DNA of 64,000 nt from Colwellia sp. C2M11 (GTDB taxonomy: Bacteria; Pseudomonadota; Gammaproteobacteria; Enterobacterales; Alteromonadaceae). Below are positions 1 to 9,435 of this stretch, piece after piece (within the stretch, counting starts at the first letter, position 1; each line of letters starts with the position of its first letter). A program made the position numbers and the translations under genes. The notes beneath the pieces were generated by a model. That model ran no database searches. It saw only the letters and a program-made list of their open reading frames with translations, and was not told the DNA's origin. The stretch is from positions 62,001 to 126,000 of the forward strand of contig NZ_JAHKQD010000053.1 in NCBI RefSeq assembly GCF_018860915.1, read 5' to 3'.

Positions 1-291
1 GAAGGCACTGCCAGTTAGCTCAGACTCTTGCAGCTCTTTTTCGGTCCAATTAGCCCCTATCGCTAACGCTTTAGCACTTTGTTTTACTATTTTATCTTTA
101 ATAAGCTTTTCAAGTATTACAAGTGCACTTGATTCGTTATGGCATCGGTAAGATTTACATTCATCACAAATTGGCATATTGACTGCTTGGCGTGTCTTTA
201 ATGTAGTCACAATCGTTTGGTGAGACCCTTCACCACAAAACCAACAAGTAAAACGACAATCGAAGGGGATATCAAGATTTAGTACATGCAT
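1..291 (-). CDS. Partial zinc-ribbon-like protein (N-terminal part)
   Basis: This reading frame is open from an ATG at 291 to the left edge of the window, so only the first 97 codons are visible. The N-terminus has two cysteine clusters, CRFTCWFCGE near residue 12 and CDECKSYRC near residue 42. This spacing is typical of a small zinc-binding ribbon or knuckle. No signal peptide or membrane segment is seen. I do not recognise the family. The paired Cys motifs suggest a metal-binding protein, but function is unknown and the C-terminal part lies outside the window. Confidence 0.55.
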   Translation of the reverse strand, partial: MHVLNLDIPFDCRFTCWFCGEGSHQTIVTTLKTRQAVNMPICDECKSYRCHNESSALVILEKLIKDKIVKQSAKALAIGANWTEKELQESELTGSAF

Positions 292-495
292 ACAATATTG
301 CTCATTTTAGATTACCGCAAAGGCATTACTCGTTAGTTAGCTGCTATTTATTATATAGCGTCGTAAATATAAAACACTATCGGTTTATCGATTAAATCCA
401 GGACAACAAACGACTTATTAAAAAATCACCTTAAAACTTAAGGTATTTATTCTATTGCCGATACATAATTAACATCAACTTAGCATTAAAAAATC

Positions 496-2427
496 ATGAT
501 TAACAATGTACTAAATAGCTCATCTAGCTTAGTAACATCTGTTGCCCAACCAATCAATGATATAGCTCACACTCTCACCGATGAGCTTAAAAATATTGCA
601 CCAGAAATAGCTCAAGAGCTGCTAAGTCAATTTGACCAAGAAAAAGTTGAAACATTACTCAAAAAAGAATTTGCCTCTATCCTTACGTTAACGAGTCAAC
701 CGGTCACTGTTAACTATGATATTTCCCCTGAAGAATTAGCGATGCGTACTGTATTAACCAGCCAGCAGGAAGGATTGGATAAGAACGAGAATAGCGAAGA
801 GTTAATGAAACGTTTGAATAAGTCGGTAAAAAACATCCACGGCGCTTACGCAAATACTAGTGATATCTTATCGCGTTTAGGGCAGCTAGGTCATGAACAA
901 AAGTCATTTTTAGCATCCAGTGAACAGCGTGTTGAACGAATGTTAGACCCGTTAATGGAAAGCAGCTATCGCGAAATAAATGAGGGTGACGACAGCAATC
1001 GTTTTGAACTGTCAGTAAAAACTAAAGAAGGCGATATTGTTAATATAATCTTTAACTCTGCTCAAGGTTATGACGAAGATACAGGTGAAGCGGTTGATAG
1101 TTTTGGTATTAGTTATGAAGTTGAAGGAGATTTGTCAGAGGTTGAGCATCAAGCACTCAACCAAATATTGTTAGAAGTTGGCGAAATGGCTGATGAATTT
1201 TTTAAAGTCAGTGCAAACTCTTTTGGGCAAAGTTCATACACTAAATATGTACCTCCAGGCCAAGCTGAATTTAACCTAGATTTTTTAGCTAATTTCAATA
1301 ATGAGCAATTATCTGGCTTTGACATTGCTTTTTCGACTACTGAAAACCAACCTATTGCCGCTTTAGAAAATAGTTTTGAGCTAAGTTACAATTTTGATGA
1401 AAAACACAATACACAAGCGCTTTCGTTTAAGTCAAACGCTGGCGTTACCGAAATAGATTTTTCATTAGATATGTCTATTTTTGGTGGTAAAGACGTAGAC
1501 CAAATGCAGCAATACTTAAGCACATTAGACCAAAACCTTGAAGATAGCCGTTTTAATAGTAATGACAGCAAAGAAAACTCTGCATTTGGTAAGCAAAATG
1601 ATGCACGTATGCAGCAAGGTTTTGCTGTATTTAAAGACGCTTTTACCAGCATGTCATCAGCTGCCGAGCGCTATAGTAATATCGAGTCAGTCGCCGCTCG
1701 CGAATTCACTAATGGCAGAGAAATGGTCGCCGATTTAGTTGATAACATGGTGACTAATGATCCTCGTTATAAAGGTCTTGGTGAAGAAACTAATAACACA
1801 TTAGGCACGGGGATTTCTAAACTAGCCGATTTTAACGCTAAATTTTCATTTACGTCGGAGCCAGAAGGACTTCGACCTATACATCCTAAAAGTACTGTCG
1901 AATTAAGTCAGGTAACCGAGCACTATAAATCAGGTGAACTAAACGGCACAACGCAAAGTAAAACAGTTAACGCTCACTTTGATTATCAAGGTACCCGTCC
2001 AGATAATTATGATAAAACTGAAAGTTACAACATTAATACTGCTGTTAAAAAGCAAGAATTAGTAGGTCTTGATCAAGAACACCAAGTAGATATTGATAAA
2101 GAAACATACGAATTCAATCCAAAAACAAATCAGTATGAATTAGAAACGGCACTGCTTGAAAGAATAACAAACGAGAGCAGTATTCGCCAAATTAACGATA
2201 TTTGGCTAGAGAAGAATGAAACTAGTCATGATAAAAAGGAAACTGAGCGTGTTGATTACACCGGAAAGCCTGAAGATTATGAAAGAACAAGCCATCACTC
2301 TCATGACAAATTAGTTACGTTGATTGGTGACTTAGACAAGCTAGCAAACAATAAACAGGTTAAACGTGACTACATGATTGACTTAAATAACGTAAACTTT
2401 TTTATGGATAATAAACCAGCAACTTAA
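496..2427 (+). CDS. Hypothetical 643-aa hydrophilic protein
   Basis: A long, clean ORF with no signal peptide and no membrane segment. It is acidic and rich in Asn, Ser, Glu and Asp. One region around residues 110-150 (segment HGAYANTSDILSRLGQLG) is helical. It is followed by a segment (VKTKEGDIVNI, near residue 175) of the kind found in uncharacterised proteins of marine gammaproteobacteria that carry DUF5610-type neighbours. The C-terminal third is low-complexity and charged. I do not recognise a catalytic motif. No clear ribosome binding site precedes the ATG. It is transcribed alone and convergent with the FrnE-like gene. Possibly a secreted or cell-surface structural protein, but that is only a guess. 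Confidence 0.6.
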   Translation: MINNVLNSSSSLVTSVAQPINDIAHTLTDELKNIAPEIAQELLSQFDQEKVETLLKKEFASILTLTSQPVTVNYDISPEELAMRTVLTSQQEGLDKNENSEELMKRLNKSVKNIHGAYANTSDILSRLGQLGHEQKSFLASSEQRVERMLDPLMESSYREINEGDDSNRFELSVKTKEGDIVNIIFNSAQGYDEDTGEAVDSFGISYEVEGDLSEVEHQALNQILLEVGEMADEFFKVSANSFGQSSYTKYVPPGQAEFNLDFLANFNNEQLSGFDIAFSTTENQPIAALENSFELSYNFDEKHNTQALSFKSNAGVTEIDFSLDMSIFGGKDVDQMQQYLSTLDQNLEDSRFNSNDSKENSAFGKQNDARMQQGFAVFKDAFTSMSSAAERYSNIESVAAREFTNGREMVADLVDNMVTNDPRYKGLGEETNNTLGTGISKLADFNAKFSFTSEPEGLRPIHPKSTVELSQVTEHYKSGELNGTTQSKTVNAHFDYQGTRPDNYDKTESYNINTAVKKQELVGLDQEHQVDIDKETYEFNPKTNQYELETALLERITNESSIRQINDIWLEKNETSHDKKETERVDYTGKPEDYERTSHHSHDKLVTLIGDLDKLANNKQVKRDYMIDLNNVNFFMDNKPAT

Positions 2428-2545
2428 TTGCTCTTAATAAATGATATCTCCCACCCTGATATAAGTTAACGATAAGCCAGTTTTGAAATCAATGCTTAAT
2501 TGCTTATATTGACTACAAAACTCACTTATTATTCATAATACTCGC

Positions 2546-3193
2546 TTAGCTAGCTTGCAATTCCGACATAATAAATTGCTTAAATGCTTCTACAGGTTGC
2601 GCTCCTGCTGCCGCAACTTTACGGTTAAGCACTACAGTTGGTACTGATGATATACCCAAACGTTGCCATTCAATTTCTTTTTCTTGAACTTCTTTAATTG
2701 CATTTTTATTTTCAAGTCTAACACTTGCTTCATTCGCATCTAAACCGACGGCTGAAACTTCTTTGATAAGGACTTCACGGTCTGAAATGTTTTTCTGTTC
2801 AGTAAAACAAGCGGCGAATAATCGTAACTTTAATTCGGTTTGAAGATTGTAATCTTTGGCAAACTCCAACATAACATGTGCATCACGTGTATTCACTATC
2901 CTCATTTCTTCAAAAAAGTTAAATTGAAAGCCAACCTCATTGCCGCGCTCAGCCATCTCAACTCTAAACTTAGCGCTACTTTCTGGCGTAGAGCCATACT
3001 TTCTTGCTGAATGTTCTCTTAAATGTTCGCCTTCTGGTGGCATATCAGGGTTTAATTCAAATGGCTGCCATTCAATTTCAACTTGATCTTGAACACCTAA
3101 TTCAGCAATTGCTTGCGCTAAGTTTTTATAACCAATAATACACCAAGGACAAACAACATCCGAAATAATATCTATTTTTAGCTTGTCTACCAT
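2546..3193 (-). CDS. DsbA-family oxidoreductase, FrnE-like
   Basis: A 215-residue thioredoxin-fold protein of the DsbA/2-hydroxychromene-2-carboxylate isomerase superfamily (PF01323). The CPWC redox motif is at residues 15-18 right after the first beta strand. A cis-Pro loop (ISSVPTVVLN) sits near residue 180, as in FrnE. There is no signal peptide, so it is expected to be cytoplasmic, unlike DsbA itself. FrnE proteins are linked to oxidative-stress and disulfide metabolism. It lies 81 bp downstream of the TetR-family gene on the same strand and is probably co-transcribed with it, which suggests the regulator controls this oxidoreductase. The exact substrate is unknown. Confidence 0.85.
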   Translation of the reverse strand: MVDKLKIDIISDVVCPWCIIGYKNLAQAIAELGVQDQVEIEWQPFELNPDMPPEGEHLREHSARKYGSTPESSAKFRVEMAERGNEVGFQFNFFEEMRIVNTRDAHVMLEFAKDYNLQTELKLRLFAACFTEQKNISDREVLIKEVSAVGLDANEASVRLENKNAIKEVQEKEIEWQRLGISSVPTVVLNRKVAAAGAQPVEAFKQFIMSELQAS

Positions 3194-3274
3194 ATATAAT
3201 TCCTATTAACCTTAAACTCAATTTTTATTAACTGAGTGAGTCTTATTTAATTTCTATAAATGAATTAACACTAT

Positions 3275-3877
3275 TTATTGCACACCTATACCAACAAGAA
3301 TACTATCAATACTATATTCAAGCTCTGATTTATCAATGCCAGATCGCGCCATCGAAGCAGTCCCCTTTAATATAGTGTATAGACTTAACGCATTGGCTTG
3401 AGCATTATTATTTAGCCCTAATTTAATAGCCTCAGCATCACTATTAAACAGTTCGGTATAAACTTGAATTGGCATAGCATCGGCTTCTTTAAGTAACTGC
3501 TCTGCTTGTTCAGGAATATCACCGCTTACAAGCTCTGACTGACATAATGCCAAATAACAACCTTTTGCATCACTTGTATCACATTGCATAGCTACAATAG
3601 ACATCATATGATTTTTTAAACGTTGTTTTAGTGTCACTTTTTCTTCAAAAAGCAGGCTAATAAGTGGCTTCATTTTAGTATCAATATAGCACTGGGTCGC
3701 TTTAACAAATAACGCTTCTTTATTACCAAAAGCACTGTACATACTCGGCTTATTAATTCCCATACGCTTAGTTAAATCAGTAAGAGAAGCACCAACATAG
3801 CCCTTTTGCCAAAAAACATCCATGGCAGCATTTAAAGCTGTATTTTCATCAAATAATTTTTTTCTACCGCTAGACAC
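3275..3877 (-). CDS. TetR/AcrR-family transcriptional regulator
   Basis: A 200-aa one-domain repressor. The N-terminal helix-turn-helix (residues about 28-55, containing TDLTKRMGINKPSMY and FGNKEAL) is a good match to the TetR signature. The C-terminal part is helical and presumably binds a ligand. It is the first gene of a likely two-gene unit with the FrnE-like oxidoreductase. The 90 bp upstream contain palindromes that are good candidates for its own operator (see 3915-3957). Inducer unknown; by neighbourhood perhaps an electrophile or oxidant. Confidence 0.88.
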   Translation of the reverse strand: MSSGRKKLFDENTALNAAMDVFWQKGYVGASLTDLTKRMGINKPSMYSAFGNKEALFVKATQCYIDTKMKPLISLLFEEKVTLKQRLKNHMMSIVAMQCDTSDAKGCYLALCQSELVSGDIPEQAEQLLKEADAMPIQVYTELFNSDAEAIKLGLNNNAQANALSLYTILKGTASMARSGIDKSELEYSIDSILVGIGVQ

Positions 3878-3914
3878 AATGACTCCGAATTAAACAACCA
3901 AGTATAAAACCAAT

Positions 3915-3957
3915 TGTACTTAACGGTACATTTTAAGTCAAACCTTACCGAAAGGTA
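3915..3957. promoter_or_regulatory. Candidate TetR operator (two palindromes)
   Basis: Upstream of the TetR/FrnE genes, a perfect 5-bp inverted repeat TGTAC-TTAACG-GTACA lies at 3915-3930. A second palindrome, TACC-GAAA-GGTA, is at 3946-3957. Both contain a GGTACA-like half site (CGGTACA, AGGTACA). Their place 35-80 bp before the TetR start codon fits autoregulation. No binding evidence is available. Confidence 0.45.
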
Positions 3958-3968
3958 CAATTAATTAA

Positions 3969-4652
3969 CTAAAGTATTTCTTTAAATTTATAACCAACAC
4001 CATAAACTGCAGAGATCGGGTTTACCCCCTCTTCTATCTCGTTTATCTTTTTACGTATATTTTTTATATGGGTATCAATATTACGATCTGACATATCTAA
4101 CGCCTGATTATATATAGCGTTAATAATATCTTCACGAGTAAACACACGACCAACCTGACTGATAAAAAGCAGAAATATTTTAAACTCAACCGCAGTAAAA
4201 CCTATATCCTTCCCCTTAAGAAGCGCAACATAATCTTCTTTATGTACCTCAAAACCCGATTGATAAATAATATTCATTTTAGTTTGCTGAGTTCTTCTTA
4301 ACACAGCCTGTATTCTTGCAATCACCTCTTTTGGGCTAAAAGGCTTACAGATATAATCATCAGCACCAAGGTTTAAACCCAATAAGCGATCGATCTCTTC
4401 GCTTTTAGCTGTGACCATAATAATAGGGACATTCGAGAACAACCTGACTTCTTTACACAGTGTAATACCGTCTACATCTGGCAACATTAAATCTAACAGA
4501 ATTAAATCAACATGATTATTTTTTACAAAATTAACCACGTCCTGCCCACTATTAAAATGTTCAGTGCAGTAACCTTGTTGTTTGCAGTAAGCGATTAGCA
4601 CTTCAGCAATGTGCTCTTCATCTTCAACAATCAGTATTTTATGTGTTGTCAT
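3969..4652 (-). CDS. OmpR-family response regulator (BaeR-like)
   Basis: A 227-residue response regulator with an N-terminal receiver domain. The acidic pair is near residues 10-12, the phospho-acceptor is Asp54 in LLDLMLPDVDG, and the conserved Thr/Lys follow in MVTAK. A C-terminal winged helix (about 130-227, ending VYGVGYKF) is of the OmpR/PhoB type. It is separated by only 4 bp from the upstream histidine kinase, so the two form a cognate pair. The pair is last in a minus-strand run that begins with the YHYH lipoprotein at 9.2 kb. Similarity to BaeR is by overall type only; the regulon is unknown. Confidence 0.9.
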   Translation of the reverse strand: MTTHKILIVEDEEHIAEVLIAYCKQQGYCTEHFNSGQDVVNFVKNNHVDLILLDLMLPDVDGITLCKEVRLFSNVPIIMVTAKSEEIDRLLGLNLGADDYICKPFSPKEVIARIQAVLRRTQQTKMNIIYQSGFEVHKEDYVALLKGKDIGFTAVEFKIFLLFISQVGRVFTREDIINAIYNQALDMSDRNIDTHIKNIRKKINEIEEGVNPISAVYGVGYKFKEIL

Positions 4653-4656
4653 TATA

Positions 4657-6141
4657 TTAACCTACAATAGGAAAGGTAACTTTTACCGCCAAGCCACCTA
4701 ATGGTGAATCTTGTATAGCAATATCTCCACCATGTGCCTCTGCTATTTGTTTACATAGTGATAAACCAAGTCCTGAGCCGCCATAATCTCTATTTCTTGA
4801 TTTTTCTACACGGTAGAAACGTTCAAAAAGTTTAGTATGCTCCTCAGGCAACACACCTGGCGCAGAGTCATGAACAATTATCACTAACTCATGCTCAAGT
4901 TTATTAATTTCTATATTTATTTGTCCACCAGCATGAGTATATCGGCAGGTATTTTCTAATAAGTTTGCAAATAGCTGGTGCAACCTATCTTTATCACCAC
5001 TAACTAGGCATGAATCTGTATGTTGTAAAGCTTGACTATTAAGCGATAAGTTGTGCTCTTCAAATCTAGGTGTATAACTTTCAATTAATTGTTGAAGCAT
5101 TTCGCATACGTCAATATCTACCGCATTATAAGTTAAGTTAGCTGTATCGCTGTTAGTTAATTGGGCAAGATCATCAACAATATGACTTAAATTATCAACC
5201 TGATTAATGAGTAAACTAATGCGCTTTTCATCAGCAATAAAAACACCTTCTTGCACAGCTAATAAGTGCGATCGTAGAACAGTAAGCGGTGTTCTTAATT
5301 CATGAGACGTATCAGACACCCACTGAAACCGCATTTGTTGATTATGTTCAAGCGTACCCGCCAATTCATTAAAGTTCTTAGATAATGTCCCTAGTTCATC
5401 CTGAGTAAGCGGTTTAATTCTACTGGAAAAGTTTCCTTTATTAAGCTCACTCGTACCAACAACAATTTGTTTGATTGGCTTAATTAAATGCCGAGATAAC
5501 ACAATTGCCATAATAAAAGCCAGGAGAATAACGAATAAGGTGATCAATAAATAATTATGAAGTTGTGCCGATAAAAAAGCTTCAGCTGGACTATTTTCAA
5601 CTAAATTTGAAGGCACTAAACCGATCCAGCCGATCACGGTATTATTTAATAAAACAGCTTCGATATAAGGGTTTTCATTTATATCAGCCCTACCAACAAC
5701 AACTTGTTTATTTTCATCATACAAACTGATGCGTTTACCTGTTTGTAATAAATCAGCGGGAAGGTTTACCCATAACATCGATGGTGACTTTTTTTGCGTG
5801 GCTGCTTGTTTATTTATTACTTTTTTATTATTAATGCTCTGCGTATTATGGGCAAAGCTAGTATTGTCTTTTGAATATACTTCTGACGTATTTGGATTCT
5901 TTTCAGGTGCAACAATAGAACGCCATAGTTGTGTATTGTCACTAATAGGATCCCAAGAGCCGAATTCAGAGTAGAGACTTACAAGTTGTTGCTTAACCTC
6001 GTTAAGATGCTTATGTTCTTCTTTTTCAACAAAGTGATTAAACTCTACTGAGAAATTCATATAGATAAACGCAAACATTAAGCCAACCAAGGTTATATTA
6101 GTGATGAAAAAAGCTAAAAAGAATTTATGGATTAACTTCAT
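4657..6141 (-). CDS. Sensor histidine kinase (BaeS-like)
   Basis: An inner-membrane two-component kinase. TM1 is at about residues 4-27 and TM2 at about 195-220, enclosing a periplasmic sensor domain of about 165 residues with a low-complexity stretch in its first half. Then come a HAMP linker, the H box SHELRTPL (phospho-His near residue 280), an N box (NLLENTCRYTH) and G boxes ending GGSGLGLSLCKQIAEAHGG. I prefer the start at 6141 because a purine-rich RBS (AGAGAG) sits just before that ATG and the protein then begins MKLIHKFF. An ATG eight codons upstream (6165) is also possible. It pairs with the response regulator 4 bp downstream. Confidence 0.88.
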   Translation of the reverse strand: MKLIHKFFLAFFITNITLVGLMFAFIYMNFSVEFNHFVEKEEHKHLNEVKQQLVSLYSEFGSWDPISDNTQLWRSIVAPEKNPNTSEVYSKDNTSFAHNTQSINNKKVINKQAATQKKSPSMLWVNLPADLLQTGKRISLYDENKQVVVGRADINENPYIEAVLLNNTVIGWIGLVPSNLVENSPAEAFLSAQLHNYLLITLFVILLAFIMAIVLSRHLIKPIKQIVVGTSELNKGNFSSRIKPLTQDELGTLSKNFNELAGTLEHNQQMRFQWVSDTSHELRTPLTVLRSHLLAVQEGVFIADEKRISLLINQVDNLSHIVDDLAQLTNSDTANLTYNAVDIDVCEMLQQLIESYTPRFEEHNLSLNSQALQHTDSCLVSGDKDRLHQLFANLLENTCRYTHAGGQINIEINKLEHELVIIVHDSAPGVLPEEHTKLFERFYRVEKSRNRDYGGSGLGLSLCKQIAEAHGGDIAIQDSPLGGLAVKVTFPIVG

Positions 6142-6282
6142 AGGCTCTCTGGTATTTAAGATCATGGCTTTATACTTTGTAGCAGTATTGCATATTGACT
6201 ATATGCCTACAATTGAGGTTTTCACATAATAGATAGACTTACTCAAATTATTGTTAAGTAAACCTATCTATATATTAAAGAG

Positions 6283-6819
6283 CTAAAAAGTCATATGAGC
6301 AGTAGCGCCAGCACTGAGTAATTTGTACTGAGGCTTAACAAAACTCGTATGAACTGCTCCTAAGCTTTTATGAAATGAAACCGAGAGTTCAGTTACCTTT
6401 GAATAACTATGTCTTGCTTGAAAAATAATTTCTCTGGTGTGATCATCATTTTTATCCACAACGGTTTCTAAATAAGCAGTTTCAATACTTATCGGTTTTC
6501 CATTTACCGTTAAAAGCATTTTTTGTTTAAGCGCATCCACAATGAAAGCTTCCTGTTGGCTAGCATTTAAATTATCAGGCATTACGGCATCAATATCGCC
6601 CAATAACCAAGCCTGATCACTTTGTAAAGCAGCACTAAAATGTTCAAGATCGGTATACATTTTCACTTCTATTTGCCCGTCTCTTAAAATAACTTGCGCA
6701 GTTGTCTCATTTAAAATATGAGCACTTAAAGGTATGCTAAGCGTTATAAAATAACCAATACAAGCGAACATTAAAGCACGCAAGGTTTTTGTACATTTCA
6801 ATTTTCTAACTAACGTCAT
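6283..6819 (-). CDS. Small periplasmic protein, unknown
   Basis: A 178-aa protein with an N-terminal signal peptide or membrane anchor (residues about 13-33, cleavage likely after LSAHA-type sequence SAH). The remainder looks like a beta-rich extracytoplasmic domain (AHILNETTAQVILRDGQIEV). This loosely recalls the extracytoplasmic N-terminal domain found in some HupE/UreJ-like membrane proteins, but no channel-forming helices follow. It lies 21 bp downstream of the YHYH lipoprotein and upstream of the histidine kinase, all on one strand. Membership in that operon suggests it works with the lipoprotein or supplies a signal to the kinase. Function not recognised. Confidence 0.6.
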   Translation of the reverse strand: MTLVRKLKCTKTLRALMFACIGYFITLSIPLSAHILNETTAQVILRDGQIEVKMYTDLEHFSAALQSDQAWLLGDIDAVMPDNLNASQQEAFIVDALKQKMLLTVNGKPISIETAYLETVVDKNDDHTREIIFQARHSYSKVTELSVSFHKSLGAVHTSFVKPQYKLLSAGATAHMTF

Positions 6820-6840
6820 TCTAGTTACCTCGGTTATTTA

Positions 6841-9159
6841 TTACTGTTGAGATTCAGGTTGCTCAATGGTTGCACGACAAATTAATGTATTTACAGTTTC
6901 AAGATCATCACCCCAGATTATCTGAGCATTTTCATCCCAAGTTATCTCGTTATAACCATCTTTTGGCCCTACCGAGGCAGTATTATGTTCAGTTGCATCA
7001 TCCCAAGATGAATCATCAAAATCAGTTTTTAACCAATTGTTAGGCGCTTCTTTAGACATAAAAGTACAATAGCCTTCGCCAGCAACAGGGTTAGACTCTT
7101 GCTCACATAACTTGTTCAAAGGGGCTCGATGAAGTACTTCACATTTCCAACTACTATCTGTAACAGAAACAACTTCATTAGTATCTATATCAGTTACTTG
7201 CATAATAAAACCGCCATCACCCATTTGTTGGTTTCTGGCACCTATGTACTCTAACCCTGAATCATTTTGCTTAAAGTCTTTAATAATCAAATTAAGCTGA
7301 ATAGGATAATCTTCAGAAAAGATAACCCTTTCTGCATTAAAAGAACGCTCAGTGGTTATAGAGACTGAATCTTCAATAAGAAGGTTTTCGCCAACATAAA
7401 CAGCAAACCAGTTGTCAGCCCATGCTTCTAGTTTAAAATGGTGTTCACCTGAAATGTTTGGATTTGTAGCATTAACAGTCACTAATGGCGTTAAAACATT
7501 TTGCTTACGCTTAGGTTCAGACTTAGGTCTGTCTTCTTGCTCTGTAGCTAAATTTTTCGCTGGTTCAGCTTTTGCTTGATCACTGTTTCTGCAAAAAGTG
7601 CCTTCTTCAACTTTGCCACCATTGCTAATGGTTTTTTGTTTAAAGTCATAACAGCTATCCCCCTGCTTTGATGGCGTATAAGTCGTGAAATACTCTTCAC
7701 CTTGATATGAATAACGCATAGTACGGCTGCCATCTTTTGACACTGTGTGAGTTAAGTTTTCAACACCACCTGCAGGTGGACGAAGATCAGCTCTTATTCC
7801 TTGCGTATCACCACTTAATGGAGCAACTCTAGGTAATTTTGCGGTATCAACTTCACCAACTAAACATTGAATGATATAAGGTGGAGTTACTGAGGTTTGA
7901 TAACGATAACCAAAAGTGTCATCTGCCTGACCATTACACACATCTAAATCACCTTTACTGATTTCACTGCCGTCAGGATTCTTGTCGCCATACAATGGAT
8001 AACCATCGTATGCCCAACCAATAATGCTATCATCGTCTTTATTTTTCATAGTCTCAATCATACACGTTGGTGACACATGATAATGATAGTCGTCACCTCG
8101 ACCAGAATGCCCTCCACAGTTATCTAACTGCCCTAACACTAAGGTATCGTGTTTAGCATCATATTGACTGACATCTAACTCACCTTGCGATGAATAGTCA
8201 TAAATAGGTACACCATTTACAGCTACGCCAACGGCAGCATCAATAGTCGTTAACGTATCGGCTTTTTTAGGTTCGAGTTTAATCGGTGCTGCATAACCTT
8301 GTGCAGGTACGGGAATTTGTTCATTAGTGCCCGTAATGCCTGTCATCATTTCATGATCAGGATAGGTAGAAGATGCAATGTAGGCATAGGTTTCATCGCA
8401 AATTACATCAACATTTTTATCAAAACCTGCGTCACTTACCGACTGTTGAATTGTAGTGCAACGAGCAGAATCAATGTGTTTAGTCAAATCAGGTTGAATA
8501 AAAGGAGCTGGCTTAGGTCTTTTTTCAACGCCTTTTTTCATCCCACCATTTGAACGTTTATTTGCTCCCCTCTCACCTTTTGCCCTCTGGTTATCACGCT
8601 CATAACTTACAGTCATTTGTGCAGAATCTAACGTGATATCTTTCATTGCCGCTAAAAGTGTCTCTCGATCGACTTTTTCATGCTCATTAGAAACACTACG
8701 TTCAGGAAAAGTAACCGGCTCAGACAAAGCATAAAGAGTGTAAGTATAATTTTTCACTCCAGGACCTTTAGAGCACGGTGGCGCATATTCGTTTATATCG
8801 TTAACACTATTACTACCCAATAAACCGAGTGTTTCACCACTATTTATTTGTGTGGCATCCCCATTGATGTTGTACATCGTCCAGTACCAATGAACACCAT
8901 CTGGTGCATTATGATGCATAATCAAGGTATAAGATTGTGTAGTTTCAGGTGCCCCACTCCAACTAAAAGGAGGGTGAACACTTTCACCATCACAAGTATA
9001 AGTAACAGGTAATTTACCACCGTCTTCCATAGCAGGGCTTATTAAAGTAAACACGTTAGTATCACTATATTGCTGAGTTAATTCACTACCATTATTACAT
9101 GCACTTAGTGATAAACTACACACTCCTACCAGTAAAGCTGCCCACGAATTTTTCATCAT
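6841..9159 (-). CDS. PEBP-YHYH multidomain lipoprotein
   Basis: A large lipoprotein with lipobox LSAC near residue 20 of the preferred start (9159, preceded by TTGGGG); a longer form begins at 9189. The first domain (about 30-190) is a YbhB/YbcL-type phosphatidylethanolamine-binding fold, with DGESVHPPFSWSGAP, HWYWTMYNI and YTLYAL. A basic linker follows. The second domain (about 240-500) is a YHYH domain with the eponymous YHYH motif near residue 360 and GWAYDGYPLYG. The C-terminal ~210 residues form a beta-rich domain with several Cys and Trp, perhaps a galactose-binding-like jelly roll. It heads a minus-strand run with the small periplasmic protein and the two-component system. The fusion of the three domains is unusual; the molecular function is unknown. 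Confidence 0.82.
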   Translation of the reverse strand: MMKNSWAALLVGVCSLSLSACNNGSELTQQYSDTNVFTLISPAMEDGGKLPVTYTCDGESVHPPFSWSGAPETTQSYTLIMHHNAPDGVHWYWTMYNINGDATQINSGETLGLLGSNSVNDINEYAPPCSKGPGVKNYTYTLYALSEPVTFPERSVSNEHEKVDRETLLAAMKDITLDSAQMTVSYERDNQRAKGERGANKRSNGGMKKGVEKRPKPAPFIQPDLTKHIDSARCTTIQQSVSDAGFDKNVDVICDETYAYIASSTYPDHEMMTGITGTNEQIPVPAQGYAAPIKLEPKKADTLTTIDAAVGVAVNGVPIYDYSSQGELDVSQYDAKHDTLVLGQLDNCGGHSGRGDDYHYHVSPTCMIETMKNKDDDSIIGWAYDGYPLYGDKNPDGSEISKGDLDVCNGQADDTFGYRYQTSVTPPYIIQCLVGEVDTAKLPRVAPLSGDTQGIRADLRPPAGGVENLTHTVSKDGSRTMRYSYQGEEYFTTYTPSKQGDSCYDFKQKTISNGGKVEEGTFCRNSDQAKAEPAKNLATEQEDRPKSEPKRKQNVLTPLVTVNATNPNISGEHHFKLEAWADNWFAVYVGENLLIEDSVSITTERSFNAERVIFSEDYPIQLNLIIKDFKQNDSGLEYIGARNQQMGDGGFIMQVTDIDTNEVVSVTDSSWKCEVLHRAPLNKLCEQESNPVAGEGYCTFMSKEAPNNWLKTDFDDSSWDDATEHNTASVGPKDGYNEITWDENAQIIWGDDLETVNTLICRATIEQPESQQ

Positions 9160-9435
9160 TTTAAACCCCAATAAATTATGCTTAAACATTAAGAATTCAA
9201 CGTCAAAATTAACTATAAAAATTAAACGTTAATACTTTATTGTCGTAAGCTTAACCACCAAATGTAGGGCAATTATGTAGTTATATAATTTATTTATCAT
9301 TTCATTACAGCTATTTTATCTCGAACATAATTAGTTAAAGATGACGCACTGAAAACAATTAGCTGAAATTTTTTACCTTATTCTCCTCTCTTCTTTTAAC
9401 AAGATTATTATTTTTTTCTATTAAAGGAATGGTGT

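Noticed and set aside
1386-1652. Minus-strand ORF inside the large unknown protein gene
   Set aside because: It is a shadow of the longer plus-strand gene, has no RBS or recognisable domain.
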